From the NCBI RefSeq assembly GCF_013408095.1, contig NZ_JACBZF010000002.1, positions 806,001-870,000 on the forward strand: a stretch of 64,000 bases of DNA, in the 5' to 3' direction. Below the pieces are notes generated by a model. It worked only from the letters and a program-made list of their open reading frames with translations. It was not told the DNA's origin and did not search any database. Each line of letters begins with the position of its first letter. Position 1 is the stretch's first letter. The DNA is from Novosphingobium marinum. Lineage in GTDB: Bacteria; Pseudomonadota; Alphaproteobacteria; Sphingomonadales; Sphingomonadaceae. This document shows positions 1-8,810 of the stretch, piece by piece. The translations under genes were made by a program, and so were the position numbers.

Positions 1-182
1 ATGGCAGGTTCGGACTTCGGATTCGAAGCGCCCTCGGGCGCGGCGAGGGGCGCGCGACAGCGCGTCCAATCCTGTCGGGCGCGCCACCGTCTTCGGCTCC
101 ACCGCATAAGCCGGGCAACCGGACCGGAGCGGCAATATCCTGTGCCCGTCCTTCATCGCAGCCAGCACTCGGTTGGACCATA

Positions 183-212
183 TTAACCATCTTTGGCAGG
201 CCAGAATTAACC
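183..212 (+). promoter_or_regulatory. Two CtrA-like half sites upstream of sciP
   Basis: Two copies of TTAACC lie at 183-188 and 207-212, ahead of the sciP start at 265. TTAACC-type half sites are bound by the alphaproteobacterial cell-cycle regulator CtrA, and sciP is part of the CtrA circuit in Caulobacter. The 24-base spacing is wider than the classical TTAA-N7-TTAA, so these may be independent half sites. GANTC sites (CcrM methylation) also occur nearby, around 19-23 and 223-227. The link to CtrA is inference. Confidence 0.4.
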
Positions 213-264
213 CTTTCGGCGTGAATCGGCTCTCGGGGGCGAACAGGGAAACTGGAGTTTCGCC

Positions 265-501
265 ATGTCAAAAATCGTTTACATCAATCGCGACGCCGAG
301 ATCGCGGCCATTCTTCCCAAGTCCTACCGGACCCGTTGGACCGCGACGCGCAAGGCCGTCGTCGTCGAGGCGATCGAGCGCGGCGTGCTGCGGGTGGAAG
401 AGGCCATGGAGCGTTATCGCCTGAGCCTGGCCGAGCTGCGCAGCTGGACCAGTGAATGGGGCGGGCAGCAGCCGCGTGAGCGTCGCGCCGGCCGGTCGTG
501 A
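265..501 (+). CDS. sciP: SciP-family CtrA inhibitor (DUF1153)
   Basis: A 78-residue protein of the DUF1153/SciP family. In Caulobacter, SciP is a small helix-turn-helix protein that binds CtrA and blocks its transcriptional activity early in the cell cycle. The conserved core is visible: a short N-terminal strand (MSKIVYINRD), then LPKSYRTRW and TRKAVVVEAIERGVLRVEEA followed by YRLSLAELRSW, typical of the family's helices. The length fits the family. The gene stands alone with two TTAACC half sites upstream. Assignment is by recognition of the family sequence; function in this strain is inferred. Confidence 0.88.
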   Translation: MSKIVYINRDAEIAAILPKSYRTRWTATRKAVVVEAIERGVLRVEEAMERYRLSLAELRSWTSEWGGQQPRERRAGRS

Positions 502-680
502 GCCTTCCCGCGGGGCGGGCGAGGGGCCTCCCCTTCCGGTAATCGGCCTTGCTGGCCGGTCCGCCCTTTACTTGTCCGGTCCTGCCTGTCATGCTGCTTA
601 GCTAACAGGTCGCCTACAACAAAACCGCTTGCGTTCGGGTCCGGCTTGAAAAAGCCGCCCATCACAAGATCGAGGCGATC

Positions 681-1589
681 GTGGCACATTCAGTACATGA
701 CAAGATCAAGGCCAACCTGGCATCGGTGAACGGTGCGCGCGTGCGGGCGGACAAGCAGCTGAGCGACCTGAACATTGCGCTCAGTATGTCCGATCTTTGC
801 CAGACGATTGCCGTGCAGGCGGCGATGCAGGCGGCGATGATGGGGGTGGCGGGCAAGCTCGGCGGCCTTGCCAAGGCCAAGTACGCCGCACAAACGGAAG
901 CAGCCGCGCTCATGGAGGTTTCTGCTGCCAAAGCGATGCAGTTGACACGCGTCAACCCGATCAAGGCTCTGATCGCCCCGATAGCCATTCGCGTGGCAGT
1001 CGGCTCAACCGTGGTCGTCGCAAAGAAAGCGCTGTCGTCCTACAAGACGGGAGACGATTTCCTCGATGCCGATCTTGCCCTGAACCTCGCCGTTACGGCT
1101 ATACTTGGAATCGCCGGCCAGCCGGGTGCTCCTGTCAAGGGCTTCGTGCTCACTGGCCCGGGGGTCAAGAGCCTGCAAGCATTCGCGCAGACCATGGCGC
1201 TGGGCAACAAGATCTACAATTTCAAGCCAACGGCCGAGGACAAGAAGCTTCGCGAATTGCTGATGGCGAACAAGCAGAAGCTCGTCGGCGAGATCAGGCG
1301 CGCTACCGAGGAAGCACAAGCCGTGGCCGTCGAATGGGCGACACAGAACCAGCAAAGCATCGCGAAGCAGGCGGGCAAGGAAGTAGACACGATTAACTTC
1401 GTGGACCGGCTGAACCTCACGACCAAGCTGACCAGCGGCGCGAAGATGTCCGAATTCATGCGCAATTGCGTTAGGGCCTGCATCATGGCCGAGACGCGCT
1501 ATGCGCTGTGGCTCGCGGTTCGCAACGCCGTTCTCGACATCGAAACCAAGGGCAAGAACCTGTCTGCGGGCGTCAAGGCGGTGACCTGA
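681..1589 (+). CDS. Hypothetical protein, 302 aa, with a hydrophobic middle
   Basis: I do not recognise this family. The likely start is GTG at 681, preceded by GAGG about seven bases upstream. There is no signal peptide. Residues 30-60 are rich in Ala/Met/Gly, residues 95-120 and 140-165 are fairly hydrophobic, and the C-terminal half is a charged, probably helical domain (about 185-260). The gene is monocistronic and converges with the minus-strand gene at 1614. Codon use looks like its neighbours, so it is probably a real gene rather than a shadow ORF. No function can be given. Confidence 0.65.
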   Translation: MAHSVHDKIKANLASVNGARVRADKQLSDLNIALSMSDLCQTIAVQAAMQAAMMGVAGKLGGLAKAKYAAQTEAAALMEVSAAKAMQLTRVNPIKALIAPIAIRVAVGSTVVVAKKALSSYKTGDDFLDADLALNLAVTAILGIAGQPGAPVKGFVLTGPGVKSLQAFAQTMALGNKIYNFKPTAEDKKLRELLMANKQKLVGEIRRATEEAQAVAVEWATQNQQSIAKQAGKEVDTINFVDRLNLTTKLTSGAKMSEFMRNCVRACIMAETRYALWLAVRNAVLDIETKGKNLSAGVKAVT

Positions 1590-1613
1590 AACGCCGGGAG
1601 CCTGCCCGCCGCG

Positions 1614-2003
1614 TCACTGGCGCTCGGGCTGGTCCCTGAAGACGGGTTCGTCCGTACCGTCGATGGCTGCGGCAAGTTGCGGCGTCGATGCAAGGTGCGC
1701 AATTCGCTGCGCAAGCACTGCCATTTCCCTGGCAGCTTCGGTGCGGAAAGCGGCCGGATCGTCCGGCGTCCATGCTATCGAATCGCATACGCCGATCAGC
1801 GCCTCGAGGAGGTGGCGCGCTCCGGTCTTCGCCTTTTGCTCGATCGAGCGCTGGTACTGGTCGGCGGGCATGACAACCCACTGGCGCCCGTCGGTCAGCG
1901 GCGCGGTCATCGCGCCCTCGAAATCGCCGTGCGCGTCACGCAGAAGCCTTTCGACTTCGGCGCGAAGTTCAGTGCGATATTGTCCTGCTTGTGATTGTGC
2001 CAT
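1614..2003 (-). CDS. Hypothetical protein, 129 aa, soluble and helical
   Basis: A small soluble protein of unknown family. It begins MAQSQAGQYRTELRAEVERL and is mostly charged and helical, with no membrane segment or signal peptide. A short central segment (about 38-50, GRQWVVMPADQY) looks like the only beta-rich part. It faces the previous hypothetical gene tail to tail (25-base gap) and is transcribed away from the PilZ gene at 2155, so the interval 2004-2154 should hold both promoters. Overlapping frames on the other strand are less convincing because they are Arg/Ser-rich. Confidence 0.6.
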   Translation of the reverse strand: MAQSQAGQYRTELRAEVERLLRDAHGDFEGAMTAPLTDGRQWVVMPADQYQRSIEQKAKTGARHLLEALIGVCDSIAWTPDDPAAFRTEAAREMAVLAQRIAHLASTPQLAAAIDGTDEPVFRDQPERQ

Positions 2004-2154
2004 TATTGCGACCTGTTGAAATTTTCTAATTCGACGTGCTCGATCACGCCCTAGACGCTAAGGAGGCTGCGTCAATCGCAGCGCGACCGGACGTGTGCGA
2101 TTGCTGATGCCTGCGTTTAACGATCCGTTACCCTTGTGCGGTAAGGTTCGCCCC

Positions 2155-2484
2155 ATGGAACGCGAATTCGTCAATCGCCGAGCAGAGCGCAAGCACGTCG
2201 AGATGGCGGCGCAGTGCCGCACGCAGAGCGGGCTGCGCGACATGGGCAAGATTCTCGACATCACCCCCGAGGGGTGCTGCGTCGCTACCAATTCCCTGTT
2301 CTTCAAGGTCGGCACGCGGGTGATGATCCGCCCGCCCGGCATGGAAGGCCTTTCCGGCGTGGTACGCTGGATCGGCCCCGACAAGGCCGGGGTCGAATTC
2401 GACCGGCCGCTCTATGCGCCGATATTCGAACACCTTGCGCAATCGCATGCCGCCGGCCGGCCCGTATCGTTGAGCCGCTACTGA
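2155..2484 (+). CDS. PilZ domain protein
   Basis: A 109-residue single-domain PilZ protein. PilZ domains bind cyclic di-GMP through an RxxxR motif near the N-terminus and a (D/N)xSxxG motif. Here RRAERKHVE (residues 7-15) supplies the arginine cluster, and DITPEGCCV supplies a diverged second motif in which Thr replaces Ser. The strand pattern RVMIRPPG...GVVRWIGPDKAGVEFD is typical of the barrel. ATG 2155 gives a natural N-terminus; an in-frame start at 2095 would add 20 residues of poor quality. A diguanylate cyclase gene lies at 37590, but nothing here links the two. Confidence 0.8.
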   Translation: MEREFVNRRAERKHVEMAAQCRTQSGLRDMGKILDITPEGCCVATNSLFFKVGTRVMIRPPGMEGLSGVVRWIGPDKAGVEFDRPLYAPIFEHLAQSHAAGRPVSLSRY

Positions 2485-2488
2485 CACA

Positions 2489-3241
2489 TCAGCCACGCAT
2501 GGCGGTTTCGTAGTCCTCGCCGGTTACCGGATAGCCGAGGCCTTCGGGTATCACGAGCATGTCGCGTCCGTCGCGCCGCTCCCGCCATGGCGTAATCATG
2601 GTGACGGGGGTGGTCCGCGCCTGGTCCGAGGCTGACTCGAAGCTGGCGCAGGCCGCCAGCCGTTCCAGATTGCGCCGGGTCGGGAAGATGACGTGCAGGT
2701 CCCCGCCATCGGCCGCGGCCAGCGCGTCGCGTGCGCTCGTCCAGAACAGGCGGCTGTTCTCGGTGGCATCGACCGCGATATCGACGGCTCCGGTCCCGAG
2801 GTCGGCGAGGAAGAAACGCGTGTCGAACGCCAACTCGAAATCGGGGCACCAGCGCGCGAAATAGACCAGCGAATCGATATCGAACCGCCAGTCGAAATGC
2901 CGGGCGACCGGCGCGATCCTGCCGCACTCCAGCAGCATGCGGCGGGCATTTGCCGCCTCTTCAGGATCGACGGGGCGATGGACCGACAGGACGAGGCCGG
3001 TTTCCTCGAGCGTTTCGCGGATCGCCGCGATCCGCGCGGCGGCGAGATCGGCGTTTGCGCCTCCGGCAAGCTCGGCGGCGAATTCGTGGTCCGCCGGATC
3101 GATCCTGCCGCCCGGGAACACGGCGGCGCCGCCCGCGAAGCGCAGCGCGTTCGATCGCTCGACCATCAGGATTTCGGGCGGATCGCCGGCGGATCCGTTA
3201 CGGAAGATGACGACGGTCGCTGCGGGGATCGGCTCGGACAT
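2489..3241 (-). CDS. Nudix hydrolase with an interrupted Nudix box
   Basis: A 250-residue Nudix-superfamily hydrolase, expected to cleave a nucleoside diphosphate linked to another group X. The catalytic half of the box is clear at residues 75-82 (RETLEETG). The leading glycine part (FPGGRID, about 42-48) is separated from it by a longer insert than in the classical GX5EX7REUXEEXGU box. Such an extended box resembles NUDT19-like CoA diphosphatases, but the substrate is not shown. ATG 3241 has AAGG upstream and is preferred over GTG 3274. The gene converges with the PilZ gene. Confidence 0.85.
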   Translation of the reverse strand: MSEPIPAATVVIFRNGSAGDPPEILMVERSNALRFAGGAAVFPGGRIDPADHEFAAELAGGANADLAAARIAAIRETLEETGLVLSVHRPVDPEEAANARRMLLECGRIAPVARHFDWRFDIDSLVYFARWCPDFELAFDTRFFLADLGTGAVDIAVDATENSRLFWTSARDALAAADGGDLHVIFPTRRNLERLAACASFESASDQARTTPVTMITPWRERRDGRDMLVIPEGLGYPVTGEDYETAMRG

Positions 3242-3424
3242 GCCGAAGCCTTGGACGTTCACGAAAGCGTGCACAAGTGGGTGGATGGCGAGGGTGTCGG
3301 AGGCCTTTACAATCCGATGCCCGCACCTGCGCCGCCCCGGCAGGAAAATGCCGGAAAACCGTGGGCCATTGAATTTGGCACGGGGTATGCATTCCTATGG
3401 ATGTACCCCCAATGCAGTCCGATA

Positions 3425-3459
3425 GAGGCGGGGCCGCACAGTCTCCCAGGCCCCGCCTC
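3425..3459. repeat. Perfect 11-bp inverted repeat, GC-rich hairpin
   Basis: GAGGCGGGGCC at 3425-3435 is perfectly complementary to 3449-3459, with a 13-base loop. No T-run follows on either strand, so it is not a standard intrinsic terminator. It lies between the grxD terminator and the Nudix start and may act as a backup stop or RNA stabiliser. Confidence 0.5.
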
Positions 3460-3485
3460 CCCGGACTTCCCCGAAAAACCGCACG

Positions 3486-3514
3486 AAAAAGGCCGGCAGC
3501 AGCGCCGCCAGCCT
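3486..3514 (-). terminator. Intrinsic terminator after grxD
   Basis: On the minus strand an 11-bp stem (two wobble pairs) formed by 3514-3504 and 3500-3490 is followed directly by five T residues (3490-3486). It is 29 bases downstream of the grxD stop codon and closes the leuD-zeta-bolA-grxD operon. Confidence 0.8.
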
Positions 3515-3542
3515 CTACCGTCATTCGAACGGGATCGAACGC

Positions 3543-3881
3543 TTATTCGGCCGGCTTGACCTGCGCGTCCTGCATGTGCTGCTGAAGCTCGCCCGCCTCG
3601 AACATTTCCATCATGATGTCGCTGCCGCCCAGGAACTCGCCCTTGACGTAGAGTTGCGGGATCGTCGGCCAGTCCGAATAGGACTTGATGCCCTGCCGGA
3701 TCTCCATGTCCTGCAACACGTCCACCGTATCGTAGGCGACGCCGAGATGATCGAGGATCGCCACCGCCCGGCTCGAGAATCCGCACTGCGGGAACAGCGG
3801 CGTACCCTTCATGAACAGCACGACGTCGCTGGATTTTACAATCTCGCCGATCCGGGCGTTCGTTTCGGAAATGTCATTCAT
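3543..3881 (-). CDS. grxD: Monothiol glutaredoxin, Grx4 family
   Basis: A 112-residue monothiol glutaredoxin. The signature CGFS active site is present ([10 protein letters not shown], Cys at about residue 33), together with the [24 protein letters not shown] and C-terminal helix segments of the Grx4/GRX5 group. These proteins carry and hand over [2Fe-2S] clusters, usually with a BolA partner, and the BolA-family gene lies immediately upstream in the same operon (33-base gap). This pairing supports a role in Fe-S cluster trafficking in the cytoplasm. LeuD's partner LeuC is itself a 4Fe-4S enzyme. Confidence 0.95.
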   Translation of the reverse strand: MNDISETNARIGEIVKSSDVVLFMKGTPLFPQCGFSSRAVAILDHLGVAYDTVDVLQDMEIRQGIKSYSDWPTIPQLYVKGEFLGGSDIMMEMFEAGELQQHMQDAQVKPAE

Positions 3882-3914
3882 GGGGCAGGGGACCTTGTTC
3901 GAATTGCAAGGTCA

Positions 3915-4148
3915 TCACTTGGGCACGGCGGTCGTCAGTTGCAAGGCGTGGAGCTCGCCTCCCATTCGCCCGCCGAGAGCTTCGTAGACGAGCTTGTGCT
4001 GCGCCACGCGGGGCTTGCCCGCGAACTGCGGCGAGACGACGTGCGCCGAGTAGTGATCGCCGTCACCGGCAAGGTCGGTGATCGTCACTTCCGCGTCGGG
4101 CAGCGCCTCGCGGATCAGCTTTTCGATTTCTGCGGCGGCCATGGCCAT
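3915..4148 (-). CDS. BolA/IbaG-family protein
   Basis: A 77-residue BolA-like protein. The class II KH-like fold is indicated by the N-terminal helix (EIEKLIREALPDAEV), the central DGDHYSAHVVSPQF strand region and the conserved HKLVYEALGG segment before the last helix. BolA-family proteins bind [2Fe-2S] clusters jointly with monothiol glutaredoxins such as the gene just downstream. The sequence is closer to the short IbaG/YrbA type than to full-length BolA. Start ATG 4148 gives MAMAAAEI; an internal Met two codons later is also possible. Confidence 0.9.
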   Translation of the reverse strand: MAMAAAEIEKLIREALPDAEVTITDLAGDGDHYSAHVVSPQFAGKPRVAQHKLVYEALGGRMGGELHALQLTTAVPK

Positions 4149-4167
4149 CGCGATATTCCCTTCGCTC

Positions 4168-4491
4168 TCAGCTTTCGCCCATCAGCGCGCGGCGCGCCTC
4201 GACGTGCTTGGCCTCGAGCGCGGCGCGCACCTCGGCGTCGCTCGTCTCGACACCTGCGGACGTCAGGTCGCCCAGCAGCTTGCGCACGACGTCCTCGTCG
4301 CCGGCTTCCTCGAAGTCGGCCTGGACCACCGCCTTGGCATAGGCTTCGGTCTCTGCGGGCGAGAGGCTCATCTTCTCTGCGGCCCACTGCCCCAGCAGGC
4401 GGTTGCGCCGCGCCTGGATGCGGAACTGCATGTCCGAGTCGTGGACGAACTTGGCTTCTTCTCCGCGTTCGCGATCCTTGAAATCCGTCAT
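4168..4491 (-). CDS. F1-ATPase inhibitor zeta subunit (DUF1476)
   Basis: A 107-residue DUF1476 protein. In Paracoccus and relatives this family is the zeta subunit, which inhibits ATP hydrolysis by the F1Fo-ATP synthase through its N-terminal segment. The family's hallmark start (MTDFKDRERGEEAKFV) is present, followed by ARRNRLLGQWAAEKM and a long acidic helical bundle. It sits between leuD and bolA, an arrangement I recall as common in sphingomonads. The assignment to the family is firm; inhibitory activity depends on the first 20 residues and is inferred. Confidence 0.88.
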   Translation of the reverse strand: MTDFKDRERGEEAKFVHDSDMQFRIQARRNRLLGQWAAEKMSLSPAETEAYAKAVVQADFEEAGDEDVVRKLLGDLTSAGVETSDAEVRAALEAKHVEARRALMGES

Positions 4492-4565
4492 TTCGGAACC
4501 CTTCGTGGTTGTCAGTGCGGCGATAGGGCGGCTGGCCGCCCGGTTCAATCCCGAATGCCCGCCGG

Positions 4566-5159
4566 TCAGGCGCCGGTGCGCGCCAGGAAAGGCAACTCGC
4601 TTGCCATCCGGCCCTCGTGCGTCGCGATGGCGGCGTCCTGCGCCAGTGTCAGGCCGACCTCGTCGAGGCCGTTCAGCAGGCAGTGCTTGCGGAACGGGTC
4701 GATCTCGAAAGCGAAGCGGTCCTGGAACGGGGTGGTGACGGTCTGGCTCTCGAGGTCGACCGACACGGGATCGGTGCGGGCGACTTCCATCAGCCGGTCG
4801 ATCGCTTCCTGCGGCAATTCGACCGTGAGAATGCCGTTCTTGAAGGCGTTGCCGGAGAAGATGTCCGAAAAGCTCGGCGCGATCACGCACTTCACGCCCA
4901 TGTCGAGCAGCGCCCAGGCAGCATGCTCGCGGCTGGAGCCGCAGCCGAAGTTGTCGCCCGCGATCAGGATCGGCGCGTCCCGGTACCCGGGATCGTTGAA
5001 CACGCTGTCTGGCTGCTTCTTGAGCGCCTCGAACGCGCCTTGCCCAAGTCCCTCGCGCGTGATCGTCTTGAGCCAGTGGGCGGGGATGATGACATCGGTA
5101 TCGACGTTCTTGCGCCCGAACGGGATCGCGCGCCCCTCGACTTCGCTGACCGCTTCCAT
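4566..5159 (-). CDS. leuD: 3-isopropylmalate dehydratase small subunit
   Basis: LeuD, 197 residues, the swivel-domain subunit of isopropylmalate isomerase in leucine biosynthesis. Conserved segments are visible: [18 protein letters not shown] near the N-terminus, [16 protein letters not shown] and [20 protein letters not shown]. Length is normal for the bacterial subunit. Its start overlaps the stop of the upstream small membrane-protein gene (TGATG), implying coupled translation. The catalytic subunit gene leuC is not adjacent: it starts at 16945 on the same strand, with a roughly 10-kb accessory block in between. Confidence 0.96.
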   Translation of the reverse strand: MEAVSEVEGRAIPFGRKNVDTDVIIPAHWLKTITREGLGQGAFEALKKQPDSVFNDPGYRDAPILIAGDNFGCGSSREHAAWALLDMGVKCVIAPSFSDIFSGNAFKNGILTVELPQEAIDRLMEVARTDPVSVDLESQTVTTPFQDRFAFEIDPFRKHCLLNGLDEVGLTLAQDAAIATHEGRMASELPFLARTGA

Positions 5160-5323
5160 CAGTCGGTCTCGGGCGCGTCTTCGTAGCGCGGCGGCTTGGC
5201 GTCCTTCGCCTTCTTGCGCTTGTTGACGTAAAGCAGCGCGGCGGCGATCGCGGCCGAACCGATGGCGGCACCGGCCGCGGCGACGGCCTTGCCCGAAAGC
5301 GATTTGTCGGAGTTGTCGGTCAT
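5159..5323 (-). CDS. Small membrane protein upstream of leuD
   Basis: A 54-residue protein with one predicted transmembrane helix (about residues 10-27, rich in Ala/Gly/Ile) followed by a basic KRKKAKDAK stretch and a short acidic tail. Its TGA overlaps the leuD ATG by one base. No function is known to me. It may be the small conserved protein that often lies between leuC and leuD in sphingomonads; if so, the accessory block entered upstream of it. Confidence 0.7.
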   Translation of the reverse strand: MTDNSDKSLSGKAVAAAGAAIGSAAIAAALLYVNKRKKAKDAKPPRYEDAPETD

Positions 5324-5396
5324 GACGGCTTCTATGGGTTCGGCGACGCGCCCGCGCAAGCACCATCGCCGAATAAAGCAGCGCGCCGGGCGGGCC

Positions 5397-6212
5397 TCAG
5401 CTCGTCAGGTGGGCGATAGCCTCGGGCGGCATGACCGAGAACAGTTCCTCGCCGGTCGGATTGCGACGAAGCGTCAGTCCGCCGTTCACCTGCAGGTTCT
5501 GCCCCGACATGAAGCATTCGTCGCGCGCCAGCCAGACGACGGCATGGGCGATGTCCTCACAGGTGCCGTAGCGGCCCAGCGGGTACTCCTTGGTGAAAGC
5601 GTCGCGCACCGCTTCGTACTTGAGCGAATCGCCCGCCATCGGCGTTTCGGTGACGCCGGGCGAGATCGAGTTCGCGCGGATGCCGACCTTGCCGTATTCG
5701 TTGGCGACGGTTCGCACCACGTGATCCGTGCCCGCCTTCGTGCCCATGTACGCCGAGTGCATCTCGAGCATGATCGTGGCAGTCGCCGAACTGATCTGGA
5801 TGATCGATCCGCCGCGCCCGCCCGCGGTGTTGTCCATCGCCCCGATCAGCGCCTGCATGAAGAAGAACGGGCCCTTGAACTGGATCGCCAGCATGCGGTC
5901 GAGATCGGCCTCGCTCGTTTCGGTCGTGCTCTTGAGAAGGCCCCAGCCGGTCGCGTTGACGCCGATGTCGATGTGGCCGAATTCCGCCTTTGCATCGCGC
6001 ACGGCTGCGAAGACCTGCTCGCGATCGGTGATGTCGCAGTCGAGAGCGATGCCGCCGATTTCCCTGGCGATGCCGGCCATGCGATCCTTGCCGCGACCGC
6101 CGACCGCGACCTTCGCGCCTTCCTTCGCCAGCTGGCGCGCGATGACCTGGCCCATGTTGCCCTCGCCCGCCGCGCCCGGCACGATGGCTCCCTTGCCGTC
6201 CAGACTGCCCAT
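5397..6212 (-). CDS. Short-chain dehydrogenase/reductase
   Basis: A 271-residue SDR, a NAD(P)-dependent alcohol/ketone oxidoreductase. The catalytic Ser141/142, Tyr155 and Lys159 (AYMGTK) are intact. The glycine-rich nucleotide loop is atypical: PGAAGEGNMG replaces TGxxxGxG, and NATGWG replaces NAG. ISPGVTETPM and the C-terminal SGQNLQVNGG segment are standard. It is last in a minus-strand pair with the TonB-dependent receptor at 6396 but has its own leader, since a strong terminator separates them. The substrate is unknown; the neighbouring oxygenases suggest catabolism of an imported ring or terpenoid compound. Confidence 0.9.
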   Translation of the reverse strand: MGSLDGKGAIVPGAAGEGNMGQVIARQLAKEGAKVAVGGRGKDRMAGIAREIGGIALDCDITDREQVFAAVRDAKAEFGHIDIGVNATGWGLLKSTTETSEADLDRMLAIQFKGPFFFMQALIGAMDNTAGGRGGSIIQISSATATIMLEMHSAYMGTKAGTDHVVRTVANEYGKVGIRANSISPGVTETPMAGDSLKYEAVRDAFTKEYPLGRYGTCEDIAHAVVWLARDECFMSGQNLQVNGGLTLRRNPTGEELFSVMPPEAIAHLTS

Positions 6213-6345
6213 GATCGTCTCCCTTCCGGTTCATCCTCGTCAGCGGCGGATAGCCCGCTTGCGCAGTCAGGGGTAGGCGGCGGCAACATGATACGCAAGC
6301 TAATCATCGGGGATCCGATGCGAAGGCACCAGACGCGCCCGGACG

Positions 6346-6372
6346 AAAAAAGGGCGGCCTTGCGGGCCGCCC
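6346..6372 (-). terminator. Intrinsic terminator after the TonB receptor gene
   Basis: A perfect 8-bp GC stem (GGGCGGCC at 6372-6365 pairing with 6359-6352 on the minus strand, five-base loop) is followed by six T residues (6351-6346). It lies 24 bases after the receptor stop codon. Confidence 0.9.
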
Positions 6373-6395
6373 CATTCTCCGTCCCGTGTTCGGGA

Positions 6396-8810
6396 TCAGA
6401 ATTCGAAGATGATCTCGCCGCCGTAGGTGCGCGGTGCGCCCGGCGCCGATGAGTAGGCGGAGCCGCCCGCCTGCGCATAGTAGTTGATGTTGTATTTCTT
6501 CCCGGTGATGTTCTTCATCCAGAACCGGAAGGTGACGTGCTCGTAATCCTCCGGCGTGAATGCCACCGAACCGTCGAGCAGGAAGCGCGAGGGTTCGTAA
6601 ATCACGTTGTCCGCGTCCCAGGGGAACTTGGTCGAGTAGCTGGCATTGAGCGTGAAGCGCGCCTCGCCGGTGCCGACGATGTCCGCCAGATAGTCGATGC
6701 CGCCCGCAAACTTCCACTTGGAAGTGTAGGGCATGCGATTGCCCGTACAGTCGGTGCCGGTAGTCACCAGCGCGCCCTCTGACGGGATGACGGTATAGGT
6801 CGGGCAGTCGTTGAAGTCCGTGAACTTCGCATCGAGGTACGAAGCCGCCGCGCGCAGCGTCAGGCCGGGAGCCGGGGCCGCGGTGATGTCGACCTCGACG
6901 CCCTTGGTCCGCGCCGAACCGGCGTTGCGCAGGAAGACGAGGCCGTTGCGCTGCGCCTGGATCTGCGGGTTCTCGATATCGTTCCAGAACAGCGCGATGT
7001 TGAGGCGCAGCAGGCGGTCGAGAAGCTCGGACTTGAGGCCGACTTCGTAGGCGTCGACCACCTCCGGCTGGAGTGCAGGCGAATCGAGCGGCAGCGTGTT
7101 GAACGTGCCCGCCTTGTAGCCGCGGCTGACCGATGCATAGGCCAGCACGTCGTCCGCGATGTCGTAGTCGATCGCGCCGCGCCAGGTCAGCTTCTTGAAC
7201 TTCCTGTCGTAGTCGGGGTTGCCGCTGCCGTCGCAGATGCCTGCTGCGGGCACCGCGCCGCCGGTGAAGAATTCGGTCAGCAGCCCGGTGCAGTTGTTGC
7301 CCGCGTTGAAGATCTGGTCGCGGAACGTGAACGGCGCGTTCGGATCGATCACGCCCGGAAGGAACGTGATGTCTGTAAAGCCGTTGCCGGTCACTTCGTC
7401 GATGGTGTAGCGCAGCCCGGCGGTGATGTTCAGGCGATCGGTGACCGGGTAGGTGATCTGCCCGAATGCCGCGTAGGACTTGACGTCCTGCTGGCCGTTG
7501 ATGTCGATCATCTGGATGCCGCTGAATTCGACGGCGGGACCTTCGATGGTTGTCGGGGCGAAACCGCCCTTGGCGTCGAGGTAATAGAGGCCGAGGATCC
7601 AGTTGATCGCCGAGGTCGACGGCGATTTGAGCTGGAATTCCTGGCTGAACTGTTCGTCCACGATGTTGAGCGAGTACTGTGCGTAGTCGTACGGCGAGTA
7701 GTTGCCCGCCGAGTAGTACAGTTCGTCAGATTCGCGGTAGGCGGTGATGCTGACGAGGTCGGCGAAGCCGAGCTCGATGTCGAGCCGGCCGGAGAAGCCG
7801 TAACCCTCGACGTCGTCGAACATTTCCTGCGTCGGCGTCTGCCCGCCGCCCAGAGGCACGTCGTAGAAGCCGAGTTCGGGAAGCGCCTGCGGCGGCGTCG
7901 GGATGAAGGGGTTGTCTGCAAAGCCCTGCAGCGCCGGATTCGGCGTGCCGCCCAGCGTGCCGGGGAACGGCCGCGAATAGATGCCGATCGAGCTGCGGAA
8001 GTTGACGTAATAGCCGACCAGCTTGAGGTCGATCGCGTCGGAAATATCGAACAGCAGCTTGCCGCGCGCGCTGAAGCTGCGGCCCTTCCAGTAATCCTCG
8101 TCGTCGTCCGAATAGCCGAGCGAGGGGTTGAGCGGATCGATCAGGCCCTTGTTGCGGCCCCAGCCCTGGTTCTGGTCGTTGTAGCTGACAGACAGGTTCG
8201 CCGCGACGCTGTCCCCGATCGGCATGTTGCCGTAGAAGGTCGCGTCCATCGTCTGGTAGTTGCCGTAGCCGAGGCTGGCCTTCAGCGCGGGCGAGGAAAG
8301 GTCGGGATCGGCGGTCACGACGTTGATGACGCCGCCAGATGCGTTACGTCCGAACAGCGTGCCCTGCGGGCCTTTCAGGATTTCGATCCGTTCGATGCTG
8401 GCAAGGTCGAAGTAGGCGAAGGCGGCGCGGGTGAAGTACACGTCGTCGATGTAGACCGGCACCGACGCCTCGTTGCCCGCCGTGGTGACGGGGTTGCCGA
8501 TGCCGCGGATGAAGGTCGTGACGACGCCCGTAGCCTCGCCGATCTGGAGCGAGGGGTCGACTGCCTTGAGGTCGGCGACTTCCTCGATGCCCTGCGCGGC
8601 CAGCGTCTCGCCCGAAAGCGCGGTCACGCTGATCGGCGTGTCCTGCACGTTCTGCTCGCGCTTCTGCGCGGTCACGACGATGGTCTGTAGACCGCTGAAC
8701 TGTTCGTCGGCGCTATCCTGCGCCTGCGCCGTACCGGAATAGGCGAGCATGGCCGAACCGGCCAGCAGGCCACCCACGAACGCACGCGTGCCGAAAATAT
8801 TGCCCTTCAT
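6396..8810 (-). CDS. TonB-dependent outer-membrane receptor
   Basis: An 804-residue TonB-dependent receptor. A signal peptide (about 1-30, ending AQA) is followed by a TonB-box-like segment (QTIVVTAQKRE, about 42-52), the plug domain (about 55-170, including LKGPQGTLFGRNASGGVINV) and a beta barrel ending in FEF. The type is common in sphingomonads for uptake of hydrophobic or complex organic substrates as well as siderophores; the substrate here is unknown. ATG 8810 has a strong GAGGAGG about nine bases upstream. It is transcribed divergently from the first oxygenase, so both probably import and attack the same compound (inference). Confidence 0.93.
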   Translation of the reverse strand: MKGNIFGTRAFVGGLLAGSAMLAYSGTAQAQDSADEQFSGLQTIVVTAQKREQNVQDTPISVTALSGETLAAQGIEEVADLKAVDPSLQIGEATGVVTTFIRGIGNPVTTAGNEASVPVYIDDVYFTRAAFAYFDLASIERIEILKGPQGTLFGRNASGGVINVVTADPDLSSPALKASLGYGNYQTMDATFYGNMPIGDSVAANLSVSYNDQNQGWGRNKGLIDPLNPSLGYSDDDEDYWKGRSFSARGKLLFDISDAIDLKLVGYYVNFRSSIGIYSRPFPGTLGGTPNPALQGFADNPFIPTPPQALPELGFYDVPLGGGQTPTQEMFDDVEGYGFSGRLDIELGFADLVSITAYRESDELYYSAGNYSPYDYAQYSLNIVDEQFSQEFQLKSPSTSAINWILGLYYLDAKGGFAPTTIEGPAVEFSGIQMIDINGQQDVKSYAAFGQITYPVTDRLNITAGLRYTIDEVTGNGFTDITFLPGVIDPNAPFTFRDQIFNAGNNCTGLLTEFFTGGAVPAAGICDGSGNPDYDRKFKKLTWRGAIDYDIADDVLAYASVSRGYKAGTFNTLPLDSPALQPEVVDAYEVGLKSELLDRLLRLNIALFWNDIENPQIQAQRNGLVFLRNAGSARTKGVEVDITAAPAPGLTLRAAASYLDAKFTDFNDCPTYTVIPSEGALVTTGTDCTGNRMPYTSKWKFAGGIDYLADIVGTGEARFTLNASYSTKFPWDADNVIYEPSRFLLDGSVAFTPEDYEHVTFRFWMKNITGKKYNINYYAQAGGSAYSSAPGAPRTYGGEIIFEF

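Noticed and set aside
1..186. A 61-codon plus-strand frame at the window edge
   Set aside because: Arg/Ser-rich with no ribosome site and no similarity I recognise; a minus-strand frame reading off the left edge from about 154 is equally weak. No gene is called in 1-264.
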